Source: Rhodobacteraceae bacterium EL129
Lineage (GTDB): Bacteria; Pseudomonadota; Alphaproteobacteria; Rhodobacterales; Rhodobacteraceae
Reading direction: 5' to 3'
Assembly: GCA_900313005.1 (NCBI GenBank)
Contig: ONZJ01000002.1
Location: 2,895,303-2,959,302, forward strand
DNA length: 64,000 nucleotides
This document shows, in pieces, positions 1 through 7,955 of this stretch (positions are counted from its first letter, which is position 1; the number at the start of each line of letters is the position of its first letter). The position numbers and the translations under genes are program-made. The notes under the pieces were generated by a model. That model searched no databases and was not told the origin of the DNA. It saw nothing but the letters and a program-made list of their open reading frames with translations.

Positions 1-35
1 CTCACTCCCCTCATCCAAATTACCGAGGCCGCCCG

Positions 36-647
36 ATGACCCTTCAGTTTCTGATCACCGCCTTCGTCGTTGTCATCGCGCCAGGGACGGGCGTGATCTA
101 CACGCTGGCCATTGGATTGGGTCAGGGCCACCGCGCGGCCTGCTATGCCGCTTTGGGGTGCACGCTGGGCATCCTGCCGCATCTGGCCGCAGCAATCCTG
201 GGGGTGGCCGCAGTCCTGCATGCCTCGGCCTTGCTGTTCCAGATCGTAAAATTCGCAGGCGTGGCCTATCTGCTCTATCTGGCATGGCAGTCGTTGTCTT
301 CGGGCGGCGCGCTGAACGTCGCACCCGAACGCCGGGTTGAACGCCCATGGATCGTGGCGCGGCGCGGCACGCTGATCAATGTGCTGAACCCGAAGCTGTC
401 GATCTTCTTTCTGGCGCTGCTGCCGCCATTCCTATCCGGCAATCCCGCCACCGCCACCGCTGAGATGGCCCTGTTGGGCGCGGTATTTATGGGGCTGACC
501 TTTGTGATCTTTGTGCTCTACGGCATATTCGCCGCCACCGCCCGCGACCGCATCCTTGGATCGGCCCGCTTCATGCGCTGGCTGAACCGCAGCTTTGCCG
601 CGATTTTTGCCGCCCTCGGCGCGCGGTTGGCCTTTGAAAGGACATAA
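36..647 (+). CDS. LysE/RhtB family translocator
   Basis: This 203-residue inner-membrane protein has the LysE/RhtB layout: an N-terminal hydrophobic segment with the family motif APGTGVIY near residues 15-22, then about five more hydrophobic segments separated by a basic loop (around residues 95-110) and the NPKLSIFF motif typical of the family. LysE/RhtB proteins export amino acids or related metabolites with the proton gradient. The substrate cannot be read from sequence. The gene is followed after 3 bases by a methyltransferase gene, so the two are probably co-transcribed. The family call is firm and the substrate unknown. Confidence 0.9.
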   Translation: MTLQFLITAFVVVIAPGTGVIYTLAIGLGQGHRAACYAALGCTLGILPHLAAAILGVAAVLHASALLFQIVKFAGVAYLLYLAWQSLSSGGALNVAPERRVERPWIVARRGTLINVLNPKLSIFFLALLPPFLSGNPATATAEMALLGAVFMGLTFVIFVLYGIFAATARDRILGSARFMRWLNRSFAAIFAALGARLAFERT

Positions 648-650
648 GCC

Positions 651-1244
651 ATGAGCAGGGATGACGAGACGCTGAATGTCTACGCCGAGAAGGCGGATGA
701 ATATTTTGAAATGGTGCGCAAGGAGGCGAACAGCCCGATCCTGAAGACCTTTATCGGGGGACTGCCCAAAAGCGCACATGTACTGGACCTCGGTTGCGGC
801 CCCGGCGTGTCATCGGCTGTGATGGCCGATGTCGGCATGACCGTGGATGCCACCGATGCCGTGCCCGAAATGGTGGCCCTCGCCGACGCCCACCCCGGTG
901 TCAGCGCCCGCGTGGCGCGGTTTGAGGACATTGAAGGCACCGACAAATACGATGGCATCTGGGCCAACTTCAGCCTGCTGCACGCCCCCAAGGCGGAAAT
1001 GCCCGGGCATCTGGCACGTCTGCGCAAGGCGTTGAAACCCGGTGGCTTGTTCCACATCGGATTGAAAACCGGTGAAGGCGAGCACCGCGACACCATCGGG
1101 CGTTTCTATGCCTATTACACCGAAGAGGAACTCTCGGACCTATTGCGCGACGCAGGGTTCACCCCGTTTTCATCCGTAACAGGCACCGAACCAGGCCTGA
1201 GCGGAGAAGTGGCCCCTTGGGTCTGCATTGCCGCCCATGGCTGA
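651..1244 (+). CDS. class I SAM-dependent methyltransferase
   Basis: A 197-residue protein with a class I methyltransferase fold. Motif I ([12 protein letters not shown]) lies near residues 44-55, an acidic motif II ([10 protein letters not shown]) follows, and [10 protein letters not shown] is the post-II motif. The order matches small UbiE/Methyltransf_11 or _25 enzymes that transfer methyl from S-adenosylmethionine. There is no substrate-specific domain, so the acceptor is unknown. It starts 3 bases after the LysE-family gene and its end overlaps the rnhA start by 8 bases, suggesting one transcript. Cytoplasmic. Confidence 0.88.
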   Translation: MSRDDETLNVYAEKADEYFEMVRKEANSPILKTFIGGLPKSAHVLDLGCGPGVSSAVMADVGMTVDATDAVPEMVALADAHPGVSARVARFEDIEGTDKYDGIWANFSLLHAPKAEMPGHLARLRKALKPGGLFHIGLKTGEGEHRDTIGRFYAYYTEEELSDLLRDAGFTPFSSVTGTEPGLSGEVAPWVCIAAHG

Positions 1245-1704
1245 GCTGTTCGCCTATACCGACGGGGCGTGCTCGGGCAATCCTGGTCCGGGCGGCTGGG
1301 GCGTGCTGATGCGCGCCATGAAAGATGGTGAAATCGTCAAGGAACGCGAACTCAAAGGCGGCGAGGCTGATACCACCAACAACCGTATGGAGCTGCTGGC
1401 GGCCATTCACGCGCTGGAGGTGCTGGAGCGCCCTTCAACCCTGACCATTGTGACCGACAGCGCCTATGTAAAGAATGGGGTCACAGGGTGGATCCACGGC
1501 TGGAAGCGCAACGGATGGAAGACCTCTGCCAAGAAGCCCGTCAAGAATGTCGAGCTTTGGCAACGTCTGGACGAGGCTCAAGCCCGCCACACCGTGACTT
1601 GGGAATGGGTCAAGGGCCACGTCGGCCACGAAGAAAACGAACGCGCCGACGAACTGGCTCGGGCCGGTATGGCTCCGTTCAAACCCGGTCAGGACGATAC
1701 ATGA
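1237..1704 (+). CDS. rnhA: ribonuclease HI
   Basis: RNase HI of about 155 residues, which cleaves RNA in RNA-DNA hybrids (R-loops, Okazaki primers). The catalytic carboxylates are visible: Asp9 in [16 protein letters not shown], Glu52 in [10 protein letters not shown] and Asp74 in IVTDSAYV. The basic handle ([17 protein letters not shown]) and the [15 protein letters not shown] region with the catalytic His and last Asp follow. The ATG at 1237 is chosen because it begins right before the conserved core; an in-frame TTG at 1228 would add three residues. The start overlaps the methyltransferase stop, and the end overlaps the next gene by ATGA. Confidence 0.96.
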   Translation: MAELFAYTDGACSGNPGPGGWGVLMRAMKDGEIVKERELKGGEADTTNNRMELLAAIHALEVLERPSTLTIVTDSAYVKNGVTGWIHGWKRNGWKTSAKKPVKNVELWQRLDEAQARHTVTWEWVKGHVGHEENERADELARAGMAPFKPGQDDT

Positions 1705-2324
1705 CATTACTGACGTTGCTGGATTACGCCTCGGTGCTGATCTTTGCGCTGACTGGGGCGTTGGTCGCCTCGCGTGCGCAGCTCGATATTGTTGGCTTTG
1801 CCTTTATGGCTTGCCTCACGGCCGTGGGCGGGGGCACTCTGCGTGATGTCATTCTGGACAGGAACCCTGTTTTTTGGGTGGGCAACCCGAACTACATCCT
1901 GATTGCGTGCGGTGCGGCCTTGCTGATCTTCCTGACCGCGCATCTGGTCGAAAGCCGCTATCGCTGGTTGACCTGGCTGGACAGTTTTGCCCTGGCCGTT
2001 GCGGTGCCCGCAGGCGTGGGCGTTGCCATGTCGATGGGCCAGCCGATCTTGGTGGTCGTGCTTATGGGCGTTCTGACCGGTTGCATGGGCGGATTGATGC
2101 GGGATGTGGTGATCGGAGAGGTACCGCTGGTTCTGAAACAAGGCGAGCTCTACATTTCAGCCGCCTTTGGGGGCGCTGTGTCTGCGACTGTGGTTGCGAC
2201 GTACACCTATAATCTGGAGTACGGGCTGATTGCCTGCGCGGGCGTGACTTGGGCTTTGCGCGCGGGATCATTGTTCTTTGGGTGGCGGCTGCCGGTGTAT
2301 AAGGGACGCCCCCCGCGGGTATGA
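1701..2324 (+). CDS. trimeric intracellular cation channel (TRIC/UPF0126) family protein
   Basis: A 207-residue membrane protein with an internal duplication: each half carries a GG-x-x-RD signature ([12 protein letters not shown] and [11 protein letters not shown]), the hallmark of UPF0126/YadS-type bacterial TRIC channels, which form homotrimeric K+ channels. Six to seven hydrophobic segments are evident. The reading frame stays open upstream inside rnhA, but the ATG at 1701 overlaps the rnhA stop (ATGA) and opens the first membrane helix, so it is the likely start. It converges with the small membrane gene that ends at 2333. Confidence 0.9.
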   Translation: MTLLTLLDYASVLIFALTGALVASRAQLDIVGFAFMACLTAVGGGTLRDVILDRNPVFWVGNPNYILIACGAALLIFLTAHLVESRYRWLTWLDSFALAVAVPAGVGVAMSMGQPILVVVLMGVLTGCMGGLMRDVVIGEVPLVLKQGELYISAAFGGAVSATVVATYTYNLEYGLIACAGVTWALRAGSLFFGWRLPVYKGRPPRV

Positions 2325-2332
2325 CGCTGCTG

Positions 2333-2572
2333 TCAGCGTTTCTGGAAATAGGTTTGCCAGATCCAGATCAGCACCAAGGCCCCCAGGATTGCCCCCACAA
2401 ACCCTGCAAGAGCTCCCATGACCCGCAGCAGGACCTGTAACACCAACCCGCCAACCAGAGCACCTGCAATTCCGATGCCAACTGAAGGCACAATGCCTGC
2501 TTCGATTTTCATCATGCGTGTCGCCAGAAACCCGGCCCCTGCCCCGATGATGATCAGAAGGATAACGTTCAT
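2333..2572 (-). CDS. GlsB/YeaQ/YmgE-type small membrane protein
   Basis: A 79-residue, almost wholly hydrophobic protein with three membrane segments and Gly-rich helices (GAGAGFLATRMM, GIAGALVGGL, GAILGALVLIWIW). This matches the GlsB/YeaQ/YmgE 'transglycosylase-associated' family of stress-related small membrane proteins, whose molecular function is unknown. The ATG at 2572 starts directly at the first helix; a longer upstream frame lacks membrane character. It lies 14 bases after another small membrane gene on the same strand and is probably co-transcribed. Confidence 0.8.
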   Translation of the reverse strand: MNVILLIIIGAGAGFLATRMMKIEAGIVPSVGIGIAGALVGGLVLQVLLRVMGALAGFVGAILGALVLIWIWQTYFQKR

Positions 2573-2586
2573 ATCTCGGGTCCTTT

Positions 2587-2829
2587 CTAGCGGCGTTTGC
2601 GCCAATGCGTGGGCACGATCACGAGCGCTCCGATAGACGACAGGATCGCATCTATCCCCGGCGTGCCGAACTTGAAGCCGAACATAATGCGCACAAAGTA
2701 GAACAGGAACGCCCCACCAACGCAAATGATGATCGACGGCAGATACCCGTTGCGGGTGAAGCCCGACTTTTCACTGACATAGCCAACGATGCCAGCGATC
2801 ACGACCGTTCCAAAGAGAACCATAAACAT
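2587..2829 (-). CDS. small membrane protein, possible GlsB-like
   Basis: An 80-residue protein with an N-terminal hydrophobic segment (VLFGTVVIAGIVGYV), a polar loop, a second segment (SIIICVGGAFLFYFV), a third near the C-terminus and a basic tail (HWRKRR). It resembles the adjacent GlsB-type protein in size and layout, so it may be a diverged paralog. The start may be the ATG at 2829 or the one two codons later. It sits between fmt and the GlsB-like gene, all on the minus strand. No function can be assigned. Confidence 0.65.
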   Translation of the reverse strand: MFMVLFGTVVIAGIVGYVSEKSGFTRNGYLPSIIICVGGAFLFYFVRIMFGFKFGTPGIDAILSSIGALVIVPTHWRKRR

Positions 2830-2856
2830 CTGTCAGTGGCCTTTCGTGCCAGGGTG

Positions 2857-3765
2857 TCAGGTCAGGCGGGTGCCTTTGGGCAAGGGCACGCCGCGCAAGA
2901 ATTCAGTCGCATCCTGCGCGCCACGACCTGCCCGTTGCAAGCGTAAAAGCTGCACCGCACCACGCCCGCAGGCCACGGTGAGCGCATCGTCAAGGATCTT
3001 TCCCGGTGCGCCACAGCCTTGGGTCTGTTTTGAGGCCAGCAGTTTCAAGCGATCCCCATCGGCCTCGCACCATGCCCCCGGAAAGGGGGACAACCCCCGG
3101 ATTTGACGGTCCACTTCGGCCGCCTGCCATGACCAATCCAGCCGCGCTTCGGCCTTATCGATCTTGGCGGCGTAGGTCACGCCTTCGCCCGGCTGCGGCA
3201 TGGGCGAGAGTTGATCTATCTGATCAAGAGCCTGCACGATGAGCCCTGCCCCCATGGTTGACAAACGATCGTGCAATTGCCCGGTGGTTTCTTGCGCGCC
3301 AATCGGTGTGGCCTCACGTAGCAGCACCGGGCCTGTGTCCAATCCGGCGTCCATTTGCATGATGCAAATGCCTGTCTCTGCGTCCCCTGCCATGATGGCA
3401 CGGTGAATGGGCGCAGCCCCGCGCCAACGCGGAAGCAAAGAAGCGTGAATGTTCAGACAGCCATGCGTGGGCGTATCGAGTATGGCCTGTGGCAGGAGCA
3501 GCCCATAGGCCACGACCACCGCGATGTCGGCATTGAAGGCCGCGAATTCAGTCTGCGCTTCATCGGTTTTCAAGCTGGTCGGGTGTCTTACGATCAGACC
3601 CAAAGCCTCGGCCCGTTGGTGCACGAGCGTGGGCCGATCCTTCTTGCCCCGCCCGGCTGGGCGTGGCGGCTGGCAGTAGACTGCTGCGATATCATGTCCC
3701 GCCTCGACCAGCGCATCCAGCACAGGAACCGAGAAGTCCGGGGTGCCCATAAAGATCACCTTCAT
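2857..3765 (-). CDS. fmt: methionyl-tRNA formyltransferase
   Basis: 302 residues, the usual length. The N-terminal formyltransferase domain begins with [17 protein letters not shown] and contains [16 protein letters not shown], the 10-formyl-THF binding/catalytic loop including the conserved N-x-H (NIHASLLP). A C-terminal OB-like domain binds tRNA. The enzyme formylates initiator Met-tRNA. It overlaps the upstream deformylase-like gene by 4 bases (ATGA) and follows def, giving the classic def-fmt pairing with an extra paralog inserted. Confidence 0.96.
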   Translation of the reverse strand: MKVIFMGTPDFSVPVLDALVEAGHDIAAVYCQPPRPAGRGKKDRPTLVHQRAEALGLIVRHPTSLKTDEAQTEFAAFNADIAVVVAYGLLLPQAILDTPTHGCLNIHASLLPRWRGAAPIHRAIMAGDAETGICIMQMDAGLDTGPVLLREATPIGAQETTGQLHDRLSTMGAGLIVQALDQIDQLSPMPQPGEGVTYAAKIDKAEARLDWSWQAAEVDRQIRGLSPFPGAWCEADGDRLKLLASKQTQGCGAPGKILDDALTVACGRGAVQLLRLQRAGRGAQDATEFLRGVPLPKGTRLT

Positions 3766-4262
3766 GACGACGCTACCTTTTTGGCTTTGCGCAACAACAT
3801 GTCGCGTTTGACCTTGCTGAGACGGTCAAAATACATCTTGCCGTTCAGATGGTCGATCTGATGCTGTACCGACGTGGACCAGAGACCCACAAAGTCGCGG
3901 TCTTCCATGTCACCCTGATCATTCATGAAACGCACGGTCACAGCGCGGGGTCGGGTGATCTTGGCCGACACGCCGGGCAGGTTTGGGCTGGCTTCCTCGT
4001 GGTCGCGAGGCTCTATGCTGGAATGCAGGATTTCGGGGTTGGCCATGAGCACGACCTGACCGCGCTCAGTGCTGGCATCCACCACGGCCAGCCGTAGCAT
4101 CACTCCGATCTGGTTGGCACCGAGGCCAACCCCGGGCATCGCCTCCATCGTGTCAATCATATCATCCCAAATAGCCCGCACATCATCAGTAATCGCCTCA
4201 ACCGGAGAAGCGACTATGCGCAGGCGTTTATCTGGCCAGGGCAGGCAACGGCGCACGGCCAC
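3762..4262 (-). CDS. peptide deformylase paralog, predicted inactive
   Basis: A 166-residue peptide-deformylase homolog lying between def and fmt. Motif 1 is GVGLGANQ (residues 44-51), close to the usual GxGLAAxQ. Motif 2 should be EGCLS but reads EEASPN (89-94), so the metal-ligand Cys is Ser92. Motif 3 should be HExDH but reads HQIDH (134-138), so the catalytic Glu is Gln135; both His ligands remain. Classical Fe2+ deformylase chemistry therefore looks impossible. The start is GTG at 4262, three bases after the def stop. The reading frame is intact and the rest of the fold is conserved, so this looks like a kept pseudoenzyme rather than a decaying gene. Confidence 0.85.
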   Translation of the reverse strand: MAVRRCLPWPDKRLRIVASPVEAITDDVRAIWDDMIDTMEAMPGVGLGANQIGVMLRLAVVDASTERGQVVLMANPEILHSSIEPRDHEEASPNLPGVSAKITRPRAVTVRFMNDQGDMEDRDFVGLWSTSVQHQIDHLNGKMYFDRLSKVKRDMLLRKAKKVASS

Positions 4263-4265
4263 GGT

Positions 4266-4784
4266 TTAGACCCGCGCCTTTTCGCGCTTTAACTTGGTCA
4301 TCTTGCGGGTGATCATCTGGCGCTTCATCGGGCCAAGATAATCAATGAAGAGTTTCCCATCCAAGTGATCCAATTCGTGCTGGGCACATGTGGCCCATAA
4401 CCCATCAAACACTTGTTGCTGAGGATTTCCATCGAGGTCGATCCAAGCCATCTCAACCTCGGCCGGGCGGGTCACATCTGCAAAATGCTCCGGGATCGAC
4501 AAACACCCTTCTTCGTAGACGTTCTTGGTGTCCGAGGTGGCGATAATCTCGGGATTGAACAGCACCATGGGTTTGCCTTCAACGCCATCTTCTTTGATGC
4601 AATCCATCACGAACATCCGCGAGGTGATCCCCACCTGCGGTGCGGCCAGTCCAATGCCAGGTGCATGGTACATCGTCTCAAGCATATCCTCCGCGAGAGT
4701 CCGCAGATCGTCGGACAGATCAGACACAGGATGGCATACCTTTTTCAGGCGCGGGTCGGGATGAAGAAGAATGGGCCGTTTCAT
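4266..4784 (-). CDS. def: peptide deformylase
   Basis: A 172-residue active-type peptide deformylase, removing formyl from nascent N-terminal fMet. All three motifs are intact: GIGLAAPQ (43-50), EEGCLS with ligand Cys94, and HELDH (136-140) with two His ligands and the catalytic Glu137. It heads a minus-strand unit def - def-like - fmt. The divergent promoter region is the 99 bases shared with the PatB gene. Confidence 0.97.
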   Translation of the reverse strand: MKRPILLHPDPRLKKVCHPVSDLSDDLRTLAEDMLETMYHAPGIGLAAPQVGITSRMFVMDCIKEDGVEGKPMVLFNPEIIATSDTKNVYEEGCLSIPEHFADVTRPAEVEMAWIDLDGNPQQQVFDGLWATCAQHELDHLDGKLFIDYLGPMKRQMITRKMTKLKREKARV

Positions 4785-4883
4785 GGGGTTTCATTTAGGA
4801 CAGTGTGCGCCGTTCTGCAACGGGCCTTGCACATGGCTGGCAATCCATTAGCTTGCCCGCGACCAATGCAGGAGAGCACCGTA

Positions 4884-6056
4884 ATGAGTTTTGATGACAT
4901 CATTGATCGTCGCAACACCCACAGCAGCAAATGGGACATGATGGAAGCGTTTACCGGCGTCTCAGACCCGGATGCGATTTCTATGTGGGTTGCCGATATG
5001 GATTTCAGGGCCGGTGATTTCTTGCAGGACGCTGTAAAAGGCCTGCTCGACAAAGCAAATTACGGTTACTTTGCAGGCGACGGTCCTGCGCGCGAGGCCG
5101 CAGCCTGGTGGATGAAAACACGCCATGGCTGGGATGTGGATTCCGCGCTGATGACCTGCACCGCGGGGCTTGGCAATGGCATTGCCCTGAGCTTGCAGGC
5201 CTTCACTAAACCCGAAGACGAGATCATCATTTTTACGCCAGTCTATCACGAGTTCACCAACAAAGTACTCAATGCCGGACGGCGGCTGAAGCAAAGTCCG
5301 CTAGTCATTGAAGACGGCGTTTACCGGATGGACCTTGAAACGCTTGAGGCCACCATGACTGGGCGTGAAAAAATGGTGTTGTTCTGCTCTCCTCACAACC
5401 CTGCTGGAAAAGTCTGGAGTATCGAGGAAATGCGCGCATTGGCCGCGTTTTGTGAACGCCATGACTTGTTGCTTGTATCAGATGAAATCCATCACGATCT
5501 GGTATTCTCAGGGCACTCGCACACGCCATTTGCAGTGGCTGTCCCCGATGTAAAAGATCGGTTGATCATGATGACATCAGCTTCGAAGACCTTCAATACT
5601 GCGGGAACCCGGTTGGGGTGCGTCACCATTCTGAATGATGACTTGCGCACTCAATATCGCAAGGCACTAAAAGCCATCGACCTGAGCCCTAATCTATTGG
5701 GCATGGAAATGACGGCCGCGGCCTATTCGGAACGTGGTGCGGATTGGGTAGATGCACTTGTGGCTTATATTGAGGGCAACCGAGACATCTTTGAGGAGGG
5801 GATCGGCGCCATTCCCGGGCTTCACGCCATGCCAATGCAGTCCACTTATTTGGCCTGGGTCGATTTTTCAGGCACAGGCATGGACATGAAAGAGGCAACC
5901 CACCGGGTAAAAATCGATGCGCTTATTGCACCGAGCATGGGAGTTGAATTTGGCACGGGTGGAGAAGCTTTCATGCGCTTCAACATCGGCACCCCGCGTG
6001 CGCGAGTTGAAGAGGCCGTGAGCCGCCTGACCGATGCCTTCAGTGATTTGCAGTAA
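4884..6056 (+). CDS. PatB/MalY-type C-S lyase (cystathionine beta-lyase family)
   Basis: A 390-residue fold-type I PLP enzyme. The N-terminus (SSKWDMMEAF, then ISMWVADMDF) is the signature of PatB/MalY cystathionine beta-lyases; FCSPHNPAGKVW, VSDEIHHDLVF and the Schiff-base Lys in MTSASKTFNTAG follow. It cleaves C-S bonds of cystathionine or cysteine conjugates. Start is the ATG at 4884 behind AGGAGAG; the frame is open far upstream but that part is antisense to def. In roseobacters PatB-type enzymes are linked to sulfur metabolism (known for the family); here no pathway neighbour shows its role. Confidence 0.92.
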   Translation: MSFDDIIDRRNTHSSKWDMMEAFTGVSDPDAISMWVADMDFRAGDFLQDAVKGLLDKANYGYFAGDGPAREAAAWWMKTRHGWDVDSALMTCTAGLGNGIALSLQAFTKPEDEIIIFTPVYHEFTNKVLNAGRRLKQSPLVIEDGVYRMDLETLEATMTGREKMVLFCSPHNPAGKVWSIEEMRALAAFCERHDLLLVSDEIHHDLVFSGHSHTPFAVAVPDVKDRLIMMTSASKTFNTAGTRLGCVTILNDDLRTQYRKALKAIDLSPNLLGMEMTAAAYSERGADWVDALVAYIEGNRDIFEEGIGAIPGLHAMPMQSTYLAWVDFSGTGMDMKEATHRVKIDALIAPSMGVEFGTGGEAFMRFNIGTPRARVEEAVSRLTDAFSDLQ

Positions 6057-6061
6057 AGCCC

Positions 6062-6175
6062 AAAGCATTTCAGGAGAACCCTGAGACATCATCTATTGTC
6101 GAAACGTGCACACCGCTTACTGGGTCCGCACGTTTCGCGTTATCTTCGTGATTCAAGTATGTCGCGAAATGCTCT
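6062..6175. repeat. 114-bp imperfect inverted repeat in convergent spacer
   Basis: Two 48-base arms (6062-6109 and 6128-6175) are related by inversion with no gaps, around an 18-base centre. About 29 of 48 positions match. The ends are best kept: AGCATTTC/GAAATGCT outside and CGAAACGTGC/GCACGTTTCG inside, both perfect. It fills nearly the whole gap between two convergent genes. It may be a decayed palindromic MITE-like element or a bidirectional hairpin; there is no T-tract. Confidence 0.6.
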
Positions 6176-6524
6176 AGGCGCGACCGATCAGAGCCACAGG
6201 CGCATCCGGTGCACGGTAGAAATCAAGAGGCTGCGTGTCATGCGCTTCGCTGATGCGCTTGTATTCGCAGCAGATTTCTCCGCGCTCTTCCTCAGACGCG
6301 ATGATCAGGCAGTGTGATAGAAGATGTCCGCCGTCATAGAGCGCCACATGCCCACGCAGCTGAGGTGTCGTTTCTGCGTCGAGCGCGAACCCGCCATCCC
6401 AGGCGCGCAACACTGTATACGTGTCGTCGCCCACCTCGACCCGCAGACGACTTGCGCGTTTCAAAGCTGCCTTGCGCGCGGCATCAAGTCCGGCTTGGAC
6501 ATCGGTTGGTAGGTAAGTTGACAT
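6174..6524 (-). CDS. conserved hypothetical protein
   Basis: A 116-residue soluble protein with no domain I can name. It has a basic N-terminal stretch (AARKAALKRASRLRVE), a beta-rich middle (VGDDTYTVLRAWDGGFALD, HVALYDGGHLL) and ends PVALIGRA. Composition and codon use match neighbours, and the shape resembles short conserved Rhodobacteraceae proteins of unknown function. The ATG at 6524 is preferred; another in-frame ATG lies six codons upstream. It is monocistronic, convergent with the C-S lyase gene and downstream of the cobM end. Confidence 0.7.
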   Translation of the reverse strand: MSTYLPTDVQAGLDAARKAALKRASRLRVEVGDDTYTVLRAWDGGFALDAETTPQLRGHVALYDGGHLLSHCLIIASEEERGEICCEYKRISEAHDTQPLDFYRAPDAPVALIGRA

Positions 6525-6660
6525 GGCATAGCCCCCCAGCACTGCATCGTCGACCGTTGTTGCAGAGAATCATGACCATCATGTTAATAATAATCTGCGA
6601 GAAATATTATTCACTAGGATGTATGATTCCAGCAACAAAATTTCCCGGACAGACTGTTTC

Positions 6661-7428
6661 CTATACCGAAACTTTGGGGCGCAGAACGTGTGGAATGGCT
6701 GGATCGTACAAAGCACTGTCTTTAAAATCAGTCACTTCGCCCAAGACTGGTCCTACCAGGATCAGAGCGGTCCGGGTCAGCTTCTCGGCACGGACCTTCT
6801 TTTGAATGTCGCTGAGTGTGCCACGTATGAACAGCTGATCTGGCCACCCCACTCGATAGGCCACCACCACCGGGCAACCCGAACCATAGTACGGGGTCAA
6901 CTGGCGCTCAATCTCGCGCAGGTTCCGCACGCCCAGATGAATAGCCAGCGTCGTGCGGGTGCGGGCAAAGTTCTCCAACGTCTCATGTTCGGGCATGGAA
7001 GTTGATTTCATCGACACGCGGGTCAAGACGATGGACTGGCCAATTTCAGGAATAGTCAGTTCTTGGCCCAAGGCGGCAGCCGCGGCGGCATAGGCCGGTA
7101 CGCCGGGGATCACCTGATAGTCGATACCATCGGCGCGCAATCGGCGAATTTGCTCGGCAATCGCACCGTACAAAGACGGATCGCCAGAATGCACACGCGC
7201 AACATTCTGACCCTTGGCATGTGCCGCCAGAATATGAGCGTGGGTGTCATCCAGCGTCATGGGGGCCGTATCCATCACCAGCGCATCCTCAGGCGCGCAA
7301 GCGACAACCTCAGGCGGGACAAGCGATCCCGCATAAAGACACACCGGGCATTCGCCAATCACACGTTCGGCTTTCTTGGTCAGAAGTTCGGGGTCGCCCG
7401 GGCCTGCGCCGATAAAAAAGACAGTCAT
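6661..7428 (-). CDS. cobM: precorrin-4 C11-methyltransferase
   Basis: A 255-residue tetrapyrrole methylase. It has the N-terminal VFFIGAGPGDPELLT loop, the VARVHSGDPSLYGA SAM-binding segment, YQVIPGVPAYAAAAA and ILVGPVLG near the end. CobM methylates C11 of precorrin-4 using SAM. The ATG at 7428 overlaps the stop of the preceding DUF6882 gene (ATGA), which shows translational coupling; the upstream frame extension is not homologous. It is the last gene of the minus-strand cobalamin operon. Confidence 0.95.
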   Translation of the reverse strand: MTVFFIGAGPGDPELLTKKAERVIGECPVCLYAGSLVPPEVVACAPEDALVMDTAPMTLDDTHAHILAAHAKGQNVARVHSGDPSLYGAIAEQIRRLRADGIDYQVIPGVPAYAAAAAALGQELTIPEIGQSIVLTRVSMKSTSMPEHETLENFARTRTTLAIHLGVRNLREIERQLTPYYGSGCPVVVAYRVGWPDQLFIRGTLSDIQKKVRAEKLTRTALILVGPVLGEVTDFKDSALYDPAIPHVLRPKVSV

Positions 7429-7955
7429 TGTGGCAAAAGCCCCTTCAGTTGGTTGTTCAGATAGTAGCAGACGCAGACCTGGCCTCCGGCGCCGTGGGGG
7501 CCCATAAACACTCCGTCCGCGTCCGACACATAGGCGCAAATCGCCTGATACTCAGCCAGTTCAGCCTCAGTAATCGGCCCACCACGGCTGCGTAGGGTGC
7601 CGATTTCTTGCCGTTCGCCAAATTGTTGCACCGCCCATGCGGCCTGTTGCATTGGGTTGGGCATTTCGGGATGGCCCCATGCCCACATCCAACTGCCATC
7701 ATCGGAATAGGTGCCAATGAATTGCGCATCCGCCGAGATGTCCTCACCACCCTCAAAATTGAACGTGATGCGCCCTTTTTTGAGGTTCATCCGATAGTCC
7801 AACACCTCGCCCATCCGCACGCCCAGATCACAGCCTGCCATGCGTGTTTTGAGGAAAAACTGAGCGTTGGTCGCCATTTGCTTGTAGCTTTCTGGCAGCT
7901 GTGACGCGCCTTGATCGGCCATGCGGCCGGCAAATTCGAGAAGTATTTCGTTCAT
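7425..7955 (-). CDS. DUF6882-like protein inside the cobalamin operon
   Basis: A 176-residue soluble protein. It contains FFLKTRMAGCDLGVRMGEVLDY, then ISADAQFIGTYSDDGSWMWAWGHPEMPN, resembling the DUF6882 family (recalled, not searched). The C-terminus (GQVCVCYYLNN) is Cys-containing. It overlaps cobJ upstream and cobM downstream by 4 bases each, so it is translationally coupled within the operon. No function is known; the position between CobJ and CobM hints at a link to corrin synthesis or merely to shared expression. Confidence 0.75.
   Translation of the reverse strand: MNEILLEFAGRMADQGASQLPESYKQMATNAQFFLKTRMAGCDLGVRMGEVLDYRMNLKKGRITFNFEGGEDISADAQFIGTYSDDGSWMWAWGHPEMPNPMQQAAWAVQQFGERQEIGTLRSRGGPITEAELAEYQAICAYVSDADGVFMGPHGAGGQVCVCYYLNNQLKGLLPQ

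Noticed and set aside
4413..4883. Long open frame in phase with the C-S lyase gene, upstream of its ATG
   Set aside because: It lies antisense to def and has no homology; the true start has an RBS at 4871-4877.
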